Below, one piece after another: positions 59,185 to 64,000 of a stretch of DNA of 64,000 nt. The notes under the pieces are model-generated. The model searched no databases, was not told where the DNA came from, and saw nothing but the letters and a program-made list of their open reading frames with translations. The position numbers and the translations under genes are program-made. The number at the start of each line of letters is the position of its first letter. Within the stretch, counting starts at the first letter, position 1. The DNA is from Pterobdella sp. o SKG-2022 (Eukaryota; Annelida; Clitellata; Hirudinida; Piscicolidae), in the NCBI GenBank assembly GCA_964035795.1, contig OZ038325.1, positions 5,709,163-5,773,162 on the forward strand. The letters run 5' to 3'.

Positions 59185-62100
59185 TCAATCTGGTAACAGC
59201 TCATCTCCAATTTCTTCGTTCTCAAAATCATCACCCACGTCCTTCTTCTTGCTGGCGAATTTATCTTTAAAAGTAAAGAATATTAGTTAAAAAATAGGTG
59301 AAATAGTATAAAATAAATCGATTAATTGCTTTTTAAACAGCTTAACGTGGATACAATAAGATTTATGACACTAAAATGCAAAGAAACGAAAAACCATTTT
59401 AGGTGGAATTAAAATAAATTAAATATCTCATTTGCATTTAATTATAAATTAAACTTTAAAATTAAATTATCAAGCTATTTATTTTAATTTCCAATAAATT
59501 ATATCGAATAAAACTGTCACGAACTAAATGAAAATCCTTCGCTCATCTCAGGTATGTGCCTGTTGCGATTGGCTGAAAGGTTTGCGCTACTTTTACGTGA
59601 GTGGTCAGATGTTCTGATGCTGCCACTTGATTGGCGAGAATCATTCTCTTCTGTAATTAAATAGCAAAAAATTGTTTTAATTAGCATAACTGGAGCCTCA
59701 TTAAATATAAGACAACACTTGCAACATAAACAATTAAACTCCTTTCTTAAACACTCTGTAGTTTTACAAGCTCTTAAGAAAATTTTAATTTAAAAATGTG
59801 TAACTTCGATCAACCGTAAACAACATTACACACACATGTGTAACACTCGACCCACCTTCCCTCTCTGTCCTCAGTCTTCCACTTCTCTGCCGCCCACTTG
59901 AGCTTCTCTGGGGGTGGTGGTGTCTTCAATATCAGTCAAGTACTTTTATAGTTTTCAATTATAATGACAACATCTAATCCAAATATAATCCAATACGAAG
60001 TCTCTTTTTTTTACTGAGCCTTACTTGCAAGATCTTCTCTGAAAGTTATACCCATTCAAAGATATTTGGCAAAAATCAAAATTTGTGATGTCTTTAAAAG
60101 GTTCATATAATTATACTAAAAATATTTATACTAAGAATCTATCGTGCCAAAAAAAACAAAAAATTCTAAGCAGAAAGGATTTTTAACCTAATGTTCTTAT
60201 TATTCTTTTGACAAAATTCATAACAATATTATCATTATATAATGTAAAATCCAATACATACTGCGTCTACCACTCTAATAAATTCCATTCATCAATATTA
60301 ACTATTGGGAATCCAAACCAGCTTAATACTACATTTAAAGCGCTCTATACACTTTGAATTACATGATCTCTCGCTTCCTATAAATACTAAACAATGGTAC
60401 TCAGCTTCCTATAAGCCCTCCATCCCACTACCTCTTGCTTTAGTTCCACCATCTTGTTGATCCTCTTCATCTTCTCTTGGTACATTTCTGCCTCCTCCAC
60501 ATTGTTCATATCCACACACAACTTCGTCAAGATCTTGAGACCTTCAAAGCGTTTTGTCAACTATTCCAATGTGTTTAAGTATCTGTTACGCAATCTTCAA
60601 ATTTGGACGTATTTCTATTGTTTTTTATATAAAAATCAAGCGTTATCCTCGCACGAGTTTTTCCTGAATCTACTTGACTTGCTAAGTAATTGTGAAATCA
60701 TCTATAGTTTAATGCAAAAATCTTTTCAAATGTTCTATTAAACACTACTTCACAAAAATATTTTTTTGCTGTTCAAAATGATGAATTTCAAATTGAAAAT
60801 ATTTCTCTTGTATAGCTTCTCAAAAGTTTGCCTATTTTAAACTCGTAACAACACGTTGACGAAATGGTGTTAAATTGCATGCAAAAGAACGGTATTGAAA
60901 CCATCTTTTAGACAAATTATTGAAATCTTTTACAAAACCTACTCACACTCAACGTTCTCAGGGAATCTCTTATGGATAAACTTGTACAACTCCAAAGCCT
61001 GTTGGTAACCTCCCATACGTTTGTAGCAGCTTGCCACCATCAGCAACCACTTCGCTTGACCTGGTCTGGTAGTGTGGTGATTCTCATTAAACAACTGTAC
61101 CAAAGACGGTGAGTAATATGATATTATATAGTGCAGAAAATATTATATTTAATCATAAGTGTTAATGTAAACTAGATACAGAAAGTAAAATAAGGTTAAA
61201 TAAGTATACAAGGTTAAATCAATCAATCAAATCCTTTTTATAGCCTGTTTTCCTTTACCAAGGGTTGAGCGATATGGTTATATGATACCAAAAAAATATG
61301 TTACATTTTGAAGATATAAAAAAGATCAACGAAATATTCCTCTACAGCAAAAGCAATAAATTGACTGTAGGCAAGCTCCTTTCTCGAAGAACTGCACCGC
61401 GTTCTCTGGCACCTGGTTGCGCACGAAGTACCCTCCCAACCACTCCAATGTCGATACATTGGTCGGGTCCAGCTTGCATGCCTGTGAAGGTGTCGAGGCT
61501 GTTTATATACTGCTTTGTTTGCATGGGTTCAAGGTTTGGTGAAATCGTAGTTGTTTTGCCAATCAATATGGGTATTTTGATGTTAAGCATGTTTAGATGT
61601 GTCTTTTTTGTTCATAAAATGAGGTAAAACGTTAGATTTACAAAAAAAAAGACAAACACATTTTTTTCGACGTCTTAAAAACCAAAAGATTTTAGAAAAT
61701 TATCTAGTACATTCTAATATTCGTGAATGCCTATATGAAAACGAAGAAAAAAGAACAAAATCTCTCACGGTATCAAAAATAAATTGCCATCAGACAACCC
61801 CATACTTGCCACCCTTCAGAAGACCAACCTCTGAGTAGTAGTGCAGAGCCTGTATGTGGTTCTCACTGTTCATCTCAGCCAGTCTCAACATCACTGTAGC
61901 GTCACTTGGTAACATGCTGTTCACTTGTAAGAGGCTGCGTTAGTTGGGTGATGGTGATGGAGCAGTTGAGGTTGTTTATGATGACTTGAAAGCGTTTACC
62001 CATCTATTATAGAAATTAATATTGTTGGTATACCAATCAATCTATTTTGAATTAAACTTATTTCTCGTGTTTTATATGAACTGTATATAAATATTTATGA

Positions 62101-64000
62101 CGCAGAGAATCAATCTCTTGAAGCACTCACCACTCTTTCGACTGATCAATGTTTCCCATCAAGGCATATCTGTCAACAAATTTTATAACATCTTATGATA
62201 AGGTTGTAAAAAAGCTTTTTAGTTTCCAAACAAAACATAGTATATAGGTAGATAAATCATACAGTAAAGTCTTATTGATATGTTTTATTCCTTAAGCATG
62301 AATAATATGGAGATAAAAATTAAAATTTCCATTGTAATAAAAACCAATTAGGAAGACTAACACATCAGCGATTTGAGACATCATCTGGGGGTAAGAAGTG
62401 ATGATGGAGTGCAGTTTCAAAAAGCAGTCTAGACTTGTTTCCAGCCTCCCCAGCTGCTTCATCACCAGGCCTGAGTGTCGTGGTAATGTGGTCGATAATG
62501 GGTGGTAGTCTTAGTTATAATATTTATAATAATAGTAAGATTAATGGAAATATTACTATTTATAGGATGAAGAGTAATAACAGAATGGTGAAAAATCATG
62601 AAGTAAAAAATATAAATAATTAGATGGTTTTAAACAAACAAAATAAATACATAAAAAAATAGAAAAAAAAAACTGAGACACACCAAGGTTGTAGAGAGCT
62701 TCAACACACGAAGAGTCGTTAGCAAGGGCCTCCTTGTAGTAACTGCTCGCCCTCTCCAACTCTCCAGCCCTCAAAAGAACATTCCCTTTGTTGACTAGTG
62801 CTATGTTTGTGTGTGTGTGTGTGTGTGATTGTGAGTGTGTTTTTTTTTATTGTTATCAAATAAAAAACATAAAAAACGAAAAAATTACTCAAGTTATGTC
62901 AAAAAGTGTATAAAACAACCACCAACCAATTAAACCGTTCAAATCAGCAACAAATAAAAACACTTTAAATAACACAAAATTATAGCATCTGTTCACAAAC
63001 AACATGATAAACACACGCACACCCACATCATGAGCACAGATGCACAACAAACCTGAAGGATTAAACTTGTCGGCCTGGAGGGCGATTTCTGCGTACTTAT
63101 CTGCAGATGCATCGTCCTTTTCCTGTAGTGCATCATGTATATCTATCAACACTCGATTTGATACAACGGATAAAATGCAGCCGATTATTGCATGTAGTTT
63201 AGTTTACTCTAGTTATGATGATGATTATAAACTAGATATAACTTATAGTTAATTTAAACGACTAAATGACAATGATCAAGTGACCAGAAAGTAGAGGAAG
63301 GACAGGTTGGTAGCTGCCACTGAGGCTACCCTGGAGTCCTTCTTCTCGAACCATTTAAGTGCCTCTATCGCCTGTCAAGAGAAAGCTTTATGGTGATTTT
63401 CATGCCTCACAACATAAGTTTGATCTTTAGCAATGTCAAATAGCATTATTTATTTTATTCTAATAAAAAATTCACCTACCACCATGTAAGGCTTGACTCA
63501 CCTGCTCAAAATGCTTATGTTTGAGGAAGTTGATAGCCTTGTCTATATCAAGATCATAGGCGAGTGATGTGTGCTTGGACGCTTTGACGACCCCAATACA
63601 CCAGTCATAACCTCCACTGCCCACACCTCTGTTCAAGCCTCCTTCTCCCGCGTGCCTGCTCACCATCTTCGCAGCCATCATTATGCAAGAGTTCTCTTCG
63701 GATCTCCTGTTGACGTGATGCGTGATCCGAAATAAAAAAATGGACTTAAAATATGTTTGATAAACTTTTTGAATTATAAACATAAACCTGAATAATTGAA
63801 GCTTGTTTCATAAGCCTTTTTTAAAATTATGTTTGAAAGAGTTTTTGATTCAAACAATTGAGCAATCATTCAATAAGAGACCATCAAATTTGAAGCCTAT
63901 CCTAACTAAGACTTAACCGTTGTTTGATAATCTTGCTGAGAGTGTCATGCCTCACAGCCTCTTGCAGGGGTCCTTCTTCATAAAAGACCTTGTGATCCGG
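59185..64000 (-). CDS. IFT88: intraflagellar transport protein 88 (TPR protein), C-terminal half, 14 exons, 5' end beyond window
   Basis: IFT-B core subunit needed to build cilia; a TPR superhelix. Minus exons: 64000(partial)-63918, 63706-63502, 63371-63285, 63122-63053, 62794-62684, 62470-62362, 62169-62131 (39-nt microexon), 61934-61829, 61481-61366, 61065-60947, 60541-60432, 59907-59856, 59650-59597 (or to 59525), 59264-59185. Phases join and give about 446 residues. Landmarks: CIMMAAKMV, GYDWCIGVVKAS, FEKKDSRVASVAATNLS, NKGNVLLRAGELERASSYYK, EALANDSSCVEALYNLG, LDCFLKLHSI, LEWLGGYFV, AKWLLMVASCYKRMGGYQ, KRFPENVECLKILTKLC, then a Ser/Arg-rich low-complexity stretch and the acidic end DDFENEEIGDELLPD. 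Vertebrate IFT88 is about 820-830 residues, so about 55% is here. The donor of the penultimate exon is ambiguous (C|GTAAAA at 59597 or A|GTTCGT at 59525; both keep frame). Confidence 0.94.
61222..61262 (-). mobile_element. LINE/SINE tail fragment in an IFT88 intron
   Basis: On minus: GGTAAAGGAAAACAGGCTAT, AAAAAGGATTTGATTGATTG. A GATTGATT-tailed 3' end similar to 29895-29930. Confidence 0.4.

Overview
Eukaryotic, AT-rich, intron-rich genomic DNA with very heavy simple-repeat content, degenerate retrotransposons and one 200-base assembly gap. Coding exons are short, bounded by GT/AG, and match conserved animal proteins, so this is metazoan nuclear DNA. The divergent GATA1/2/3-like factor, the striated-type myosin rod and the repeat landscape fit a lophotrochozoan such as an annelid or leech. 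That assignment is inference; no species marker was found.

Layout. (1) 1-5764: non-coding, with a LINE 3' relic near 0.99-1.57 kb and the gap at 3493-3692. (2) 5765-11871, plus strand: the 3' eight exons of a cAMP-dependent protein kinase type I regulatory subunit, covering part of the first cAMP-binding domain through the C terminus. A frameshifted retroelement piece lies in its last intron. (3) 12956-15217, minus: a complete five-exon acyl-CoA delta-9 (stearoyl-CoA) desaturase of 327 residues with all three histidine boxes. (4) 15.2-20.2 kb: intergenic, with two tRNA-derived SINE copies. (5) 20177-32658, minus: 23 exons of a class II myosin heavy chain rod (833 residues to the stop). No motor-domain exon is seen upstream in the window. 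One intron contains a roughly 1.1-kb same-strand open frame. (6) 32.7-43.9 kb: no confident gene; reverse-transcriptase relics, a 683-bp perfect (CTA)n array and an inverted-repeat element family. (7) 43941-54911, plus: a GATA transcription factor, seven exons in the preferred model, with both zinc fingers. (8) 54.9-59.2 kb: simple repeats and three possible exons of an unidentified minus-strand gene. (9) 59185 to the window end, minus: 14 exons encoding the C-terminal half of the intraflagellar transport TPR protein IFT88.

The genes have unrelated housekeeping or developmental roles (cAMP signalling, lipid desaturation, contractility, transcription, cilia), and I see no functional cluster. 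The most interesting non-gene content is a tRNA-headed SINE with an ATTAC-type tail, a foldback repeat family repeated around the GATA locus, LINE 3' ends that run into GT microsatellites, and the intronic ORF in the myosin gene. All exon coordinates were read by eye from splice signals, reading phase and remembered family conservation; none was checked by alignment software or transcripts.
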